From Diplolepis rosae (taxonomy: Eukaryota > Arthropoda > Insecta > Hymenoptera > Diplolepididae): 64,000 bases of DNA. The translations under genes were made by a program, and so were the position numbers. Of the stretch, positions 11,816-22,990 are shown piece after piece. The stretch is from contig JAPYXD010000715.1 of assembly GCA_030998225.1 (NCBI GenBank), forward strand, positions 5,894,501 to 5,958,500, read 5' to 3'. The notes beneath the pieces were generated by a model, which had not been told where the DNA came from, did not search any database, and saw nothing but the letters and a program-made list of their open reading frames with translations. Every line of letters starts with the position of its first letter. The stretch's first letter is position 1.

Positions 11816-12327
11816 ATGGTGGGAAAATATGCCGGTGTTTCGTTTTCGAACGAATCTCGGAATGAGGTTCCTGATTTTTGGATCAAAGAAGAGCCAAATG
11901 ATAAATGGGAAAAATGGGAAGTCTCAGACGTGAAATATTATGGTAATTTTCTGTCATTTACATATATTTTAAATAATACAGTAATTATCATCATAATTGG
12001 TCGTTGTTTTTCAATTATCCAAATGTACTCATTTATCGATAATCTACTGATGATAGACTCAAAGGGAATTAGAATATAATAGAGAGCGAAAAAAAGAGGT
12101 AATCATAATCAAATGTTTGTTCAGATACCTATGAACAGGGATTGAAACACGCGCAAGACAGCGATTACGAGACGACAGATTCTGGCAATCTAGGCAGAAG
12201 TATGAGGAAAATTAAAATACGCCATGGCGAATCGCAAGATGAATCTGCGTCATTGTCATTTTTGAAAACTCCGATACGGTTTACTCCAATTGCTAGCGAT
12301 TTACAAAAGTTGCCGTGTCAATTGTAA
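11816..12327 (+). CDS. DUF4806-family gene, N-terminal exons
   Basis: Exon 1 (11816-11942) starts at an ATG and ends before GTAATT; exon 2 begins at 12125 after TTCAG. They join in phase to give a protein beginning MVGKYAGVSFSNESRNEVPD, with a W-I-K-E-E-P and K-W-E-K-W-E-V segment, then DTYEQGLKHAQDSDYETTD followed by NLGRSMRK. Proteins ending in a DUF4806 domain commonly open this way, so this is taken as the 5' end of the right-hand gene. Exon 2 runs to a stop at 12327 unless an unseen donor is used, so the link to the following exons is inferred. Confidence 0.5.
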
Positions 12328-12450
12328 CATCGAGACGTTGGTGTTAGACAACATTTCAGTTGTGGTAATGTACTTCATGTTGTACAATGACGTCTTTTTT
12401 GATACCTAATAATGTATGTTGGACCCTGCAAAATTTTTTTATCGTTACAG

Positions 12451-13200
12451 AAAGAGTGCATGGAAATTTATAAGAAACAACGACTAATACTAGACATTAT
12501 AGAGCATGGTGTCAGCAATATGGAGCACAGTGAATTTCACAAATATGGTTTACAGAAGCACGCTGGAAAAGCCACTCTTTCTATCGATGAAACCTTGAAT
12601 CATGGGTGTATATTACTTTTTGGCTCAGATTTAGTTGTGTTGACATGCACCTTGGGAACGAAAAGTTTTTCATGCATCGTAAGTCTTATTTAATATATTT
12701 AATGTTGAGAATACGTCACAGCAAATAAAGTAAATGTATCAGTCGTTAAAAATCCTATGTAAGGGAGAGGGATAAACAATTCATTTAAAATAAGTGCTAA
12801 ACGACTAGGACCAAATATAAACTGTTCAATGACTAGTAAATTTACCTTCTAATAAATAATTTTATTCATGGAAATTTCGGATTCACAGGCACGAATGAAA
12901 TTAAAGGAAATGACAGTTTCAACGTTAACATCCGAAAACGCTAATGAAAATTGCTTCAAATTGTCAAGTAGGTAGTCCCTTATAATTTTATTTTTAGTCA
13001 CCCATGACTCTGCATTATAATTGTGATGTGAATTGTAACAAAATGTGTAGATTTTCACACTTTGACATCGATTATCCTCTGTATTTACAGGTGAAACAAC
13101 GACCGTCGATGTTTTATGTGATTCCAAGAGAGAGTGCATGGAGTGGCTGCATTTTTTGAAGGATTGCGTCAAAACCGTACCATTGCAAGTCGAAGAAACG
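12451..13200 (+). CDS. PH-domain-like exons inside the right-hand gene
   Basis: Three exons join without a frame break: 12451-12678 (ends before GTAAGT), 12889-12967 (ends A|GTAGGT) and 13091-13200 (ends before GTAGTT). The product has an amphipathic start, then NHGCILLFGSDLVVLTC, ENCFKLSSETTTVDVLC and CMEWLHFLKDCVK. Strand-rich segments followed by V-D-V-L-C-D-S and a C-M-E-W-L-H-F-L helix are the layout of the second half of a pleckstrin-homology domain, as after the DH domain of Rho exchange factors; membrane or protein binding would be the usual role. This is a pattern call made by eye. Phase continues into the next exon, so the block seems to belong to the same transcript as the DUF4806 exons downstream. 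Confidence 0.4.
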
Positions 13201-13363
13201 GTAGTTCTTTAATGTAGTTTGGCGTCAAATAATCAACTTGGATTTTGATATGAAAAATACTCAATCTATGAAAAAATATGAAAACATCGGATTTAAAATT
13301 TTATTAAGAAAAGAAAAGAAACTGTAGTCATTGGATTATTATTTAATTTTTTATTATTAATAG

Positions 13364-13703
13364 GACATAGAAGTAGGTGCTTCGATAAATACTTCAAGTA
13401 CCACGGATAGGAAATCTCCAGAAAAATCACTAAAAACAACGATCGAGCCGACTAGTGAAGTACATACATCAGGTAAAATTCGCAATAAAATTTAATCATT
13501 CATCATGTGCAATGCATTGTGTATCAATGTGAATGTATAACGAGATTTGCGGAAATAAGTCAAAATTATTTATTGTTTTGTAGCTCAAACAAAAATGTCG
13601 AACAGTGAGCCTCATGAAGAGTCAATTGAACATGTTCTAAACGTACCTCATGGCTGTAATTCAAATATTCGTAAGCAAAATGCAAACAATGTTACTCAAA
13701 TGA
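13364..13703 (+). CDS. Two linker exons of the right-hand gene
   Basis: Exon 13364-13472 (after TAATAG, before GTAAAA) and exon 13584-13703 (after TTGTAG, before GTGTAT) are serine-, threonine- and asparagine-rich and have no recognisable domain. Their phases (0 in, 1 out, then 1 in and 1 out) match both the PH-like exon before and the exon starting at 13832 after. That agreement is the main evidence that they are genuine exons. Confidence 0.45.
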
Positions 13704-13831
13704 GTGTATGTGTAATATATCATACTCAAATGTCTTCAGAACGCGATGAAAGCATCACTTGTGAAAGTAATAATTTTAATAACTATTGTTGTGTTCATTT
13801 TTACATGTCCATTCACTGTTCTTCTTCTCAG

Positions 13832-14538
13832 ATACGGTTGATGTTTCGAGAATACTTACTGACTCGATGTTTGACTTGAAAAGAATGCGAGAACGAACAT
13901 GGAGTTTACTTAATAAATTGAACGAAATGGATAATCAAGTTGTCGATGAAAAAAGCCATAAAGATTTCGATAAAAACTTGCCATACGATACGCAAGAAGA
14001 ACTTACGAATTTCAGTGAAGAATTAAAGAGAGGCGAGAAGAAAAGAGAACAATTTGTAAGCAAACAGGAATATACTGCATTTACGTCTGAATACAAAACT
14101 TTTGGAAAATCGTATTCGACATCTATCTATCCATCGTTAACCATAGCAAACGTGAATCATGGGCAATTTTTACAGGAATTCTATTTATCGAATTTGGGCG
14201 GTACTTCTCCTAGCTACGTTATCTGCAAAATGATGGACAAAATAAAGACCCAGAGACTCGGCTCGACTTATACAAAAACAAGGAGTGAAGAAAAATCAAT
14301 ATTCGATGATTTATTATTGTCTGAAATTGTCGTTCGTAAGTCGCAGTTTTTTCAATGTTTTAAAAATATCATTGCAAAAAATTTAAGCGACTGGAGTTTT
14401 ACTTTATCGGAAAAAATTCGAAATTATGTTCTAGGTATTGGGACTTCGATAACAGTGCTGACTCGTAGTCAAGTTGTTGTAATGCAAAATTGGTTAAAAA
14501 ACTGTCCAGGCAAAGTTGATCGTCGCAAGAAGAAATAA
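13832..14538 (+). CDS. DUF4806-like exon of the right-hand gene
   Basis: After the acceptor TTCTCAG the frame encodes a helical segment (RMRERTWSLLNKLNEMDNQV), then LPYDTQEELTNFSEELKRGE and YLSNLGGTSPSYVICKMMDK. The order L-P-x-T-x-E-E-L, acidic helix, G-G, K-M-M-D-K-I matches the first half of DUF4806 domains, though with a long insertion. A consensus donor (C|GTAAGT) at 14335/14336 would end the exon in phase with an acceptor at 14567; otherwise the frame runs on to a stop at 14538 with a basic end. Which is used cannot be told from sequence. Confidence 0.45.
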
Positions 14539-14566
14539 TCAAAAACAACTTCTTTCCCTTTCAAAG

Positions 14567-15175
14567 GAGTGTTAGAAATTCAAAAATTCGAAAAAGTTCT
14601 CACAAAAGATGAAGAGGCTGGCAATTTCGTAAATGAAGAAACTTTACATTGAAGATAGATCAAAATATAATTAACTTTATACGAAATTAAAGCTTATTAT
14701 AGCGAAAATCATCGGAGATTTGCATGATTTAATAAAGTAAAAGAAGTGGTAGTCATATTGAAAAGATTCTTATTTTTGTTTATAGAAGAGTCGAGTACAG
14801 TCTTTACTTTTGAATAAGGCACCAGAAAGCGTGGAAAATTCTTTGAAAGCCACCTTTAGTGATAACATTGCAAAATTATACGAATGGGATGGTATTGCCA
14901 AACTGGATGCTAAAAAATTGAAAATTTGTGCCATAATAAAAGGTGTTGTAATATGAAATTATCTTGAATTAAAATAGTATGATAAATTATATAAGTGTTT
15001 CGTACATACAGATGTTATCAGCGAAGAACACGACTTTGAGGAGCAAGAGGTAGAAGGTGACAGAAGAGATGACTAAAATACAAACAGAAAAGCGCTTAGA
15101 TGGAAGAGTCACACATCATCTGAAGGTGAAGAGTAAAATACCACGTGAGAGCAGTAAAGAAAGCGACGAATAAGT
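14567..15175 (+). pseudogene. DUF4806 domain, C-terminal exons entering the right arm
   Basis: The exon at 14567 reads KFEKVLTKDEEAGNFV. The exon 14786-14942 encodes SLKATFSDNIAKLYEWDGIA then KKLKICAIIK, the most typical DUF4806 stretch in the window. The exon from 15012 reads DVISEEHDFEEQEVEGD and stops at 15076. After that stop another frame encodes the tail KIPRESSKESDE that also ends the left-hand gene, so a frameshift has cut the C-terminal helix. The 14567 exon does not join the 14786 exon in phase with any donor I could see. DUF4806 has no established biochemical role. Confidence 0.55.
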
Positions 15176-15424
15176 CGTTGATTAATCAAGCAACTTGAGG
15201 TTGCATAACTAAGTTTTTCTTTTTCAAACAGAATTCCTGCAGTTCCCATTTTTATAGCCCTCAAATTTTATATAACTACGAAAGCTCTATATTAAGAAAT
15301 AGCGAAGAACTCCTGGGTATGAGTGAAATTTGGATGCTAGTTCTTTCCATCATTTTTCTTTCTTTTTTTTTCAACAAAATACATTTTCTTTCGTATGTTT
15401 TTTCATTTTTTATTGTTTTACATA

Positions 15425-15975
15425 GCGGACCCGGTTGAGAGAATGGTCAGAGAATACTCTGATCGTTCTCTGACCTCGTATTATTATAGCTAAAAACGGC
15501 AAAAAAAAAACATTTAAAGCATTGCAATTATGATTGTGTGTCGAAATTTGGAATAGAAGGTGTAGGAATAAATACAATAATTTTATTTTTTAGCGATGAA
15601 AAACTAGGAAAACATCATATGTTTGTCATTGAAGGCAGTGCAGTGGTTCACTATTTGCGGAACGTCTTCATCGTCAGGGTTGACCATTTATTGGAGTGAG
15701 ACGCAACTACGTTTATGTCACATCTACCAATAGCCAATCCTAACGGTGGAGACATTTCGCAAATGGTGAACGACTAGACTGCCTTCAATGACAGGCATAT
15801 GTTTTCCTAGTTTTTTATCGCTAAAAAATAAAATTATTGTATTTATTCCCACGCCTTCCATTCCAAATTTCGACACACAATCATAATTGCAATGCTTTAA
15901 ATGTTTTTTTACCGTTCTAAGCTATAATGATGCTAGGTCAGAGTATTCTCTGACCATTCTCTCAACCGGGTCCGC
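15425..15975. mobile_element. Complete TA-flanked MITE, right-arm copy
   Basis: Both ends carry GCGGACCCGGTTGAGAGAAT in inverted orientation and are flanked by TA (15423-15424 and 15976-15977), as in Tc1/mariner-type MITEs. The inverted ends extend inward with interruptions for more than 200 bp. The same element sits at the mirrored position of the left arm (5648-6187), so it was in the arm sequence before the arms were duplicated or homogenised. Confidence 0.8.
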
Positions 15976-16136
15976 TAGAGTTGGTAACAATTTCCTTGCT
16001 TTCGTGTAAAAATAATCGAGCATGAACGAAAATGTGCATTTCTTTTGCGAAAAAAGTTTGGCATTTTTTATACTACTTACTGTTTTTACATGAGATGTAG
16101 CATCGATTCAAATATATTTTTTAATATATAAGTATA

Positions 16137-16253
16137 TTAATATTTCCAATATGTCAAAACATAGCATTCGATTTTGCAAGTCGTTTTTTCTTTTTTATCG
16201 GCGTATAAAAGTGCCGAGGCGATTGCAACAATAAGAATTGTAAAAAAATTCAT
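16137..16253 (-). pseudogene. Signal-peptide ORF, right-arm copy
   Basis: A 38-codon minus-strand ORF beginning MNFFTILIVAIASALLYA, the counterpart of the left-arm ORF at 5368. The signal peptide differs only by conservative changes (T to F, V to I, V to A), and the two nearby cysteines are kept. A TAA replaces the codon after W-K-Y, so this copy ends early, near the third cysteine of the left copy. It is either a shortened peptide gene or a decaying one. Confidence 0.4.
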
Positions 16254-16867
16254 AGTACTGTCATCTTTATCAATTAGATAGCCCAAATTTGATAATTCAC
16301 GGTAATATATGAACGTCCGTCCTTGAAATATTCAAGTTATGAAAATGTTATGTTATGTCATCATTATAAGGGCTCGTAACTGTAGAATTTCGTAAAAAAT
16401 TGTTATATTTATAAAATAAAATACTTTTGATTGAACTTTAACTACCTTTATTGATTTCTAGAATTGTTAATGATTTTTTTCATTTGCTGCATAGAATATC
16501 AGTGTTTTCAATGAATGTAGTGTATATCGAAGAAGGATATTGCTAAGGATTGAATACGGTCCAGGAGTAGACAAAAATACCGACACTGGATCATCTTAAA
16601 CACGATCCAGGGCCTCTATTTAAGAGTTGCCAGTAAATCCAGTGCTCGCAATTTTCAATACAATTTAATGCGGATCGGGAATCGATTTGATACGCTTTTT
16701 TGTAAACCGCTTTAAGCAACAGCAGACGCCCAATTTAGCGGCCATTTCAGAACATTCAAAACGTATTCGAGACAAACCAGCGCCGAAACGATGCGTCTTC
16801 AAGAGGGAGCCGAAAATTTCCTGGACCCTAAATAATACGAATTCAAAACGGAGTTGCGTTTATTGGG

Positions 16868-16990
16868 TTAATAATAACCATCTGTCTTTAAATTTTATAT
16901 TTTGTTTTGGCAACTTTGGTTATCAAAAATACAAAAAAAATGAAATTATTCAAAATATTATTGATTAATGTATTATAAAAATTAATTTAA
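16868..16990. other. AT-rich spacer between two elements
   Basis: It starts with TTAA directly after the right terminus of the 12-kb unit and ends at the TTAA of the next MITE. Nothing else was recognised. Confidence 0.5.
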
Positions 16991-16994
16991 TTAA

Positions 16995-17726
16995 GGGGGG
17001 AGCCTCGTTTAGAGGGTCGGAAAAATGCATTTTTTGCGAATAATCTCAATCAATAGTAAGCATATCCGAAAATATTTTTCTGAAGTTTCAGATCAAAATT
17101 TGAAATACTTCCTCACCTACAGCCTCTGGTGCACCGAGCGTACACGAGACAAGTGACGCGCTTGGGATCTTTAAAGGCGATTTTCTTGGAACGTTATTTT
17201 TCTACACTGCGGGCTCAAGTAAAAGAATTTTTATCAACGGATCTCAACAACTCACAACTTTATTTTAAGCTTATCAGTGTGGCTTCTATTTGAACTAGAA
17301 ACATTATATGAAAAGTAACATTAAACATTTTTTTCTCGCACATTCATTTTGAATTTTTTCTGGTAAAATGAAACTGTTTTTCTTTATGCTGCTAAATTGA
17401 TCAATTTTCAACATTTTTATATTATTTTTAGTTCAAATAGAAGGTATTTTAATGTAGTTCCTAAATTTGTTTGGTTCAAATGTATCAGATTAAAAAAGCG
17501 ACTGCTATTATGCCCGCAGTGGAGGACCTCTGGTAGTACGGTGCTGCAAACGACAACGCTTTCATGTTGTGAAACATAATTATTCGACAATAAAAAAAAA
17601 TTTTACGCTAGTTAATATCTCTCATAATATAGCTAAAAGGTTACTTAATTAATTCATTTAATGTACTCATACATACAAAAATTTCTAAATATCGTAAATT
17701 TTGCCGTTCTAAACGAGGCTCCCCCC
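16995..17726. mobile_element. TTAA-flanked MITE with GGGGGGAGCCTCG ends
   Basis: Left end GGGGGGAGCCTCGTTTAGA and right end its complement are flanked by TTAA at 16991-16994 and 17727-17730, the target duplication of piggyBac-type transposons. Inside are further inverted pairs (CTTCTATTTGAACTA near 17284 with TAGTTCAAATAGAAG near 17428, and CTGCGGGC with GCCCGCAG). No transposase ORF is present, so it is a non-autonomous 732-bp element. Confidence 0.8.
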
Positions 17727-17730
17727 TTAA

Positions 17731-18069
17731 TTATTTAAATTCATTCACACTTTTCGATGACAAGTGATATGAAAATCCACTTTAAAAAAGAAAACAATTT
17801 TTAAATATCATTAATATTATAAAATAAAACTTCCATGAACCAAATTCAAGAAAAATGTTTCTGATTTAAAGAATCTAAAAATTAGACGTCCTTATGCAAG
17901 TAAATTTAGTATTCACAAAATTTGAAGAAAAAAAATCACGAGTTACATATATCGATTACGAATAACTCTCACTCACAAAAAATTTAAATTCAAAACTGAA
18001 AACCGAGCTGAAGACTGTAAAGGCGTGAGTAAAAAACCATAACCAAAAAGTGTTTACAATAGTATATTA
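17731..18069. other. AT-rich spacer, nothing recognised
   Basis: No ORF or repeat was recognised between the TTAA MITE and the THAP element. Confidence 0.5.
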
Positions 18070-20988
18070 CAGCCCCCTGTATCTTGCCACCAAATGCATA
18101 AGAAAAAAATTACGTGAAAGTTGACTGCCGCCGGTGGCGGCTCTGACTGTTCATAGGCCCTAGATTCAAAAAAATGCATAGGAAAGAGCATAAAAAATTA
18201 ATTTTCTCCTAACAAAAACTATTTTATCGCATTTTCTTATACATGACAATAACCTAATAAGATCTTCATATTTTTCACAAAAATTTATTCTCTTCGAAAA
18301 GGTTAAGAAATTCACTTTAGGCAGAAAATCTAATTTCTAAATTCTGGCGGGAATTGCATTATTTGTATCGTTTTTTATTTTATTATTGTTTTGCGTTCAT
18401 TTAAATATTAATACTAATAATTAACCTCGTTACAATAAAATTTGATAATTTTTCATATTATATAACACATATATAATATAACATATAACAAAAACATATA
18501 ATACATATACTATATATTACTACTGTAATTAAATGAAACTCCTTTTAAAAAAAACATTTCAAAAATACTGTTTGGAATTTGGACTAAAATTTGTTAATAT
18601 TATACTATGAAATATATTAATAATATATTATTATAATATATTATAATTCAAAGCAGTGAAATAGTTTGAAAACAAATTGCACTTAGATTATTGTATAAAT
18701 AACATCGAGAAAAAGTGATTTTTTAATTATGACTGGAGTTTATCTAATAAAAGTAATTCTCTGATAACTTATATTAACGTCTAATTTTTTTATTTACATG
18801 ATATGGTGTTCTCATCCATTTTTGAACATCTCATAAATATAATATTTGATATGTGAGCACATTATTAAGTTAGGCCTCAGTCAGCATTGCTGCCTTTTTC
18901 TTTTCAAGATTGGCCTTCTTTATATCAGCCATCTTAATTTTTTAAATTATAAATTTAAGTTTTCAATTCCTATTACTTTAGGAATTCTATGTAATTCAGT
19001 AAAACTATGAGCTATAAAAAGTAAGGAATCTAAATAACCAAAAAATCTAAACATATTCTTTTATAAAGTTCAAAACTTTATTTTAATAACAAAATTGTTA
19101 GAAATCAGAATTTTTTTTTCCATTTCAACACAATCCAATTTTAACAGGCTCGCATTAACTTTAATTCAGAATTTTAAAAAATATTCTTTTTTTGAACTAC
19201 CGTTCAAGAACTCGAAAATTTGGTAATTTACACGAAAATCACATTAAAAAACATAGTTTTTTAAGCTTTTCTCTGTAAATTACCAAATTTTCGAGTTCTT
19301 GAACGGTAGTGAGATAACGTTCGCGAATTTAGAAACAAATTTCCAAAAAAATTGATGTAAAAAATGGTGAAATGTGTGTGTTTTGGGTGCAAATCCGGAT
19401 ATAAGTCTTGCTCTGACAAAGTTCGTTTTTTCATTGTACCGAAGGATGAAAATACGATAAAATTATGGCAAATTGCTATCCTTCGCGATGACATCAAATT
19501 AAAAGCAGGTCATGCAATTTGCGAAAAGCATTTTAAGCCAGAGGATATTCTTCAGAGAGGTTAACCTATACGCCCGATGGAGTAACAGTTTTGGGAAGAG
19601 TAAGTACACCGAACACATTGTTTATTTTCTTAATTAGTTTAAAATAAAACATTTTATTTAATAGAGATATTAACAATTAATTTCATAATATAATAAAGTT
19701 TAATGTCTCAATATTAATTAATTGTATCTAGTTGTGCAATGAATTTTTTTTGCACCGCAATAAATGTCTCTCAAATACTTATCTCAAATAAATTCAGTTG
19801 CAAACATTTTGTATGATAGAAGTTAAAAAATAGATAAATGAAAGTGACTGAAGTAAAGAATAGTTGAAAAAGAATATTTTTTAAAATTCTGGAATTAAAG
19901 TTAATGCGAGCCTGTTAAAATTGGATTGTGTTGAAATGGAAAAAAAAATTCTGATTTCTAACAATTTTGTTATTAAAATAAAGTTTTGAACTTTATAAAA
20001 GAATATGTTTAGATTTTTTGGTTATTTAGATTCCTTACTGTTTATAGCTCATAGTTTTACTGAATTACATAGAATTCCTAAAGTAATAGGAATTGAAAAC
20101 TTAAATTTATAATTTAAAAAAATTAAGATGGCTGATATAAAGAAGGCCAATCTTGAAAAGAAAAAGGCAGCAAAGCTGACTGAGGCCTAACTTAATAATG
20201 TGCTCACATACGAAATATTATATTTATGAGATGTTCAAAATGGATGAGAACACCATATCATGTAAATAAAAAAATTAGACGTTAATATAAGTTATCAGAG
20301 AATTACTTTTATTAGATAAACTCCAGTCATAATTAAAAAATCACTTTTTCTCGATGTTATTTATACAATAATCTAAGTGCAATTTGTTTTCAAACTATTT
20401 CACTGCTTTGAATTATAATATATTATAATAATATATTATTAATATATTTCATAGTATAATATTAACAAATTTTAGTCCAAATTCCAAACAGTATTTTTGA
20501 AATGTTTTTTTTAAAAGGAGTTTCATTTAATTACAGTAGTAATATATAGTATATGTATTATATGTTTTTGTTATATGTTATATTATATATGTGTTATATA
20601 ATATGAAAAATTATCAAATTTTATTGTAACGAGGTTAATTATTAGTATTAATATTTAAATGAACGCAAAACAATAATAAAATAAAAAACGATACAAATAA
20701 TGCAATTCCCGCCAGAATTTAGAAATTAGATTTTCTGCCTAAAGTGAATTTCTTAACCTTTTCGAAGAGAATAAATTTTTGTGAAAAATATGAAGATCTT
20801 ATTAGGTTATTGTCATGTATAAGAAAATGCGATAAAATAGTTTTTGTTAGGAGAAAATTAATTTTTTATGCTCTTTCCTATGCATTTTTTTGAATCTAGG
20901 GCCTATGAACAGTCAGAGCCGCCAACGGCGGCAGTCAACTTTCACGTAATTTTTTTCTTATGTATTTGTGGCAAGATACAGGGGGCTG
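18070..20988. mobile_element. Palindromic THAP-domain element with 1.13-kb inverted arms
   Basis: The first 1.13 kb (18070 to about 19200) is the near-exact reverse complement of the last 1.13 kb (about 19858-20988). Ends are CAGCCCCCTGTATCTTGCCA and its complement. The unpaired middle holds a THAP exon. A smaller perfect palindrome of ~35-bp arms lies at 19197-19309. A related element at 24580-26478 has the same CAGCCCCC end and an 8-bp target duplication, which together with the THAP exon places both near the P-element superfamily. Here the flanks (GTATATTA left, ACCTCGTG right) do not match, so no target duplication is visible. Confidence 0.8.
19364..19601 (+). CDS. THAP zinc-finger exon
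   Basis: The frame starts MVKCVCFGCKSGYKSCSDKV and contains HAICEKHF, giving the C2-C-H layout (C-x2-C, about 45 residues, C-x2-H) of THAP DNA-binding domains, which recognise transposon ends in P-type elements. The open frame stops at 19562, but a one-base shift near 19558 continues as TYTPDGVTVLGR to a strong donor (AGA|GTAAGT at 19600). The exon is therefore either frameshifted or a non-functional copy. No catalytic domain follows inside the element, so it could at most supply a DNA-binding protein. Confidence 0.7.
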
Positions 20989-21179
20989 ACCTCGTGTAAT
21001 TACGAGTCGCTGGACACTTGCACGTGTCGTTTAATTTAAAGTTTTAACCGTTTCCACTTCTAATGTTCTAGCCGTGGTAGTTGCCGTGTTGTAACTTGTA
21101 ACTTTGTCTCTCTTCCTATGTATGGAAAAGAAGAGAATAACCTAGGTTTGGAGGCGGTGAGCACTCTGGCACAGTGTGG
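20989..21179. other. Spacer between THAP element and foldback
   Basis: A moderately GC-richer stretch without recognisable coding sequence. Confidence 0.4.
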
Positions 21180-21329
21180 AGTGTGTCCAGATTTGACACG
21201 CGAACGTTACGCACAGAACGCCAACAGCAGTACGTACGTGAGAATGGTTGCGCGCGCAGCGTAGTGTGTCTGCTGTTCGCAGTGGTTCTCTGAGTTTTCT
21301 CTGGTTGAAGGCTCCTTGTACCTACAGCT

Positions 21330-22990
21330 GATATTGCGTGCGCGAGGAATCACATGTACGCACTGTTAGCTAAAGTTGTGTAAGTTAGATTGCTATATGA
21401 AACTCAACAGTGTGTAGGAGCACTGCTTACAAAATACAAATCGACAGCTTGCTCGGTTTTTATGTTTCTTTCGACTCTGCTGGATTCCGCGCAAAAAAGG
21501 CGCGAAAGAGATGCCGAATTCGAAATGACGGAAGATATAATTTGAAAACTTAACCCTAAAATCAAAATTTTATAATGTGTAAAATCTTTTACATGATAGT
21601 TTTAATAAACAAGTGTTAATGAAGGGGTTCAATACTTAAGCAAGTTAATAATTTATATTCTAATTCACATACGAAATTACAATTACTAAACAATTTTTTT
21701 GTATGAACTTGATTCGACAAACTTTACTATTGAGTAAAATACTTTAAATAATACCACTTTTTGAAATACATAACATCTTTTACGTGGCAATTTCAATATA
21801 TAACTGTAAACAAAAGGTTTCTTTTTTTTTTTTATGAATAAATTATATTTACATTTCGATACGAAATTAATCATTGTGATTCTTTGTTATCAAGTAAAAG
21901 TGACCAATATTAAAAAATAAAATATTTTAAAAAAGTTTTAGAATACTTAAAAATTTGTATATGACAATTTTAATGTATAAATGTAAATGAAAGGTTTGAT
22001 TATTAAAAAAAGCCAATTAATTATATCTGAATTCGCATGCGAAACTACAAATTGAGATTTCTTTGGTATGAAGATAATTCGACAAACTTTTACTGTAAAT
22101 TAAAATACTTTAAATAATTTTTTTGAAATACGTAAGAATCATTTAAAAGATAATTTTAGTATATGCACTGCCATCAGAATTTACAGGTTCACTTGTACTT
22201 TTATCTACTGTTAAATCATCTTCATTTTTATAATAACATATGATGTAAGAGATTTGAGCTATTCCACAAATTTTTAATGATATTTTATTCAAAATAAATA
22301 TTTTTCCACTTCATATCAGAGAAATCTCAACATGTAATTTAGTATTCAAATTTAAATATAATATATTTGATATTTAAAGAATCAAACTATTTATTCACAC
22401 TTGGATAGTCTCTAAATCATTTATATCCAAATACAATATAATTTATTTTTGAATAATCAAATATTTTATTTACATCTATTTGATGAAATTGTCATGTAAA
22501 AGGTTTTAAGTCTTCTAAAAACTTTTTTGAGGTCCTTTATTCTAAAGGAAATTTTTTGAAATTTATTTCTTACTAGACAAATTTTAAAGTTTAATTTCTT
22601 ATGCAAAATTAAACATGTTTTTTAATTTTTTATATAATAAAATCTCTTATTCACACTTGTATATTAGAATTTTCTAAAAATAATTTTGGGTAAATAAGAA
22701 ATTTTGTTTCCAAATAATTGATTATTAAATTTGTAAAATTAATTTTATATTATAAAACTCTTCAGATGCAATTTCATATGAACTTTCAGCATATATTGCG
22801 TGCACGAAAGTTGTGTAAGTTTGATCGCTATATGAAATCGAAGCGTGTATTAAAGAACTTCTTAAAAATTGACAGCATGCTCAGATTTTATGTTTTTCTC
22901 GATTCTATACAAAAAGGCGCGAAAGAGACGCCACATTTGAAACATATTATTTGAAAAATTAACCTTTTTTGCAATCTTTTGAAAAGTATT
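21330..22990. repeat. Diverged repeat family, copy 1 (see 61552)
   Basis: The segment 21330-21560 recurs in diverged form at 22770-22960, with shared words AAGTTGTGTAAGTT, GCTATATGAAA and GGCGCGAAAGAGA. It recurs again at the two ends of 61552-62870. The units are therefore tandemly or serially arranged and present elsewhere. ORFs such as 22718-22954 keep the peptide KLCKFDRYMK in two copies, but length and frame are not conserved, so I treat it as non-coding repeat. Confidence 0.6.

Larger units (their letters stand above)
4780..16867. mobile_element. ~12.1-kb inverted-repeat unit with ~1.7-kb arms and gene cargo
   Basis: The left arm (4780 to about 6480) is the reverse complement of the right arm (about 15140 to 16867). 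Outer ends are CCCAATAAACGCAACTCCG on the left and its complement on the right. Both arms contain the same MITE and the same signal-peptide ORF, and at their inner edge the 3' end of a DUF4806-type gene (KIPRESS-ESDE in both). Between the arms lie a Tnp2-type transposase and two outward-pointing DUF4806-type genes. The arms differ by scattered substitutions and small indels, so they are old or only partly homogenised. The right end is followed by TTAA, and CCC termini with TTAA would suit piggyBac, but the left flank is AGTT, so the target duplication is unproven. It may be a mobile element or a segmental inverted duplication. Confidence 0.75.

Noticed and set aside
4780..16867. Firm assignment of the 12-kb unit to piggyBac because of CCC ends and a right-hand TTAA
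   Set aside because: The left flank is AGTT and no piggyBac transposase is present, so the call is not supported.
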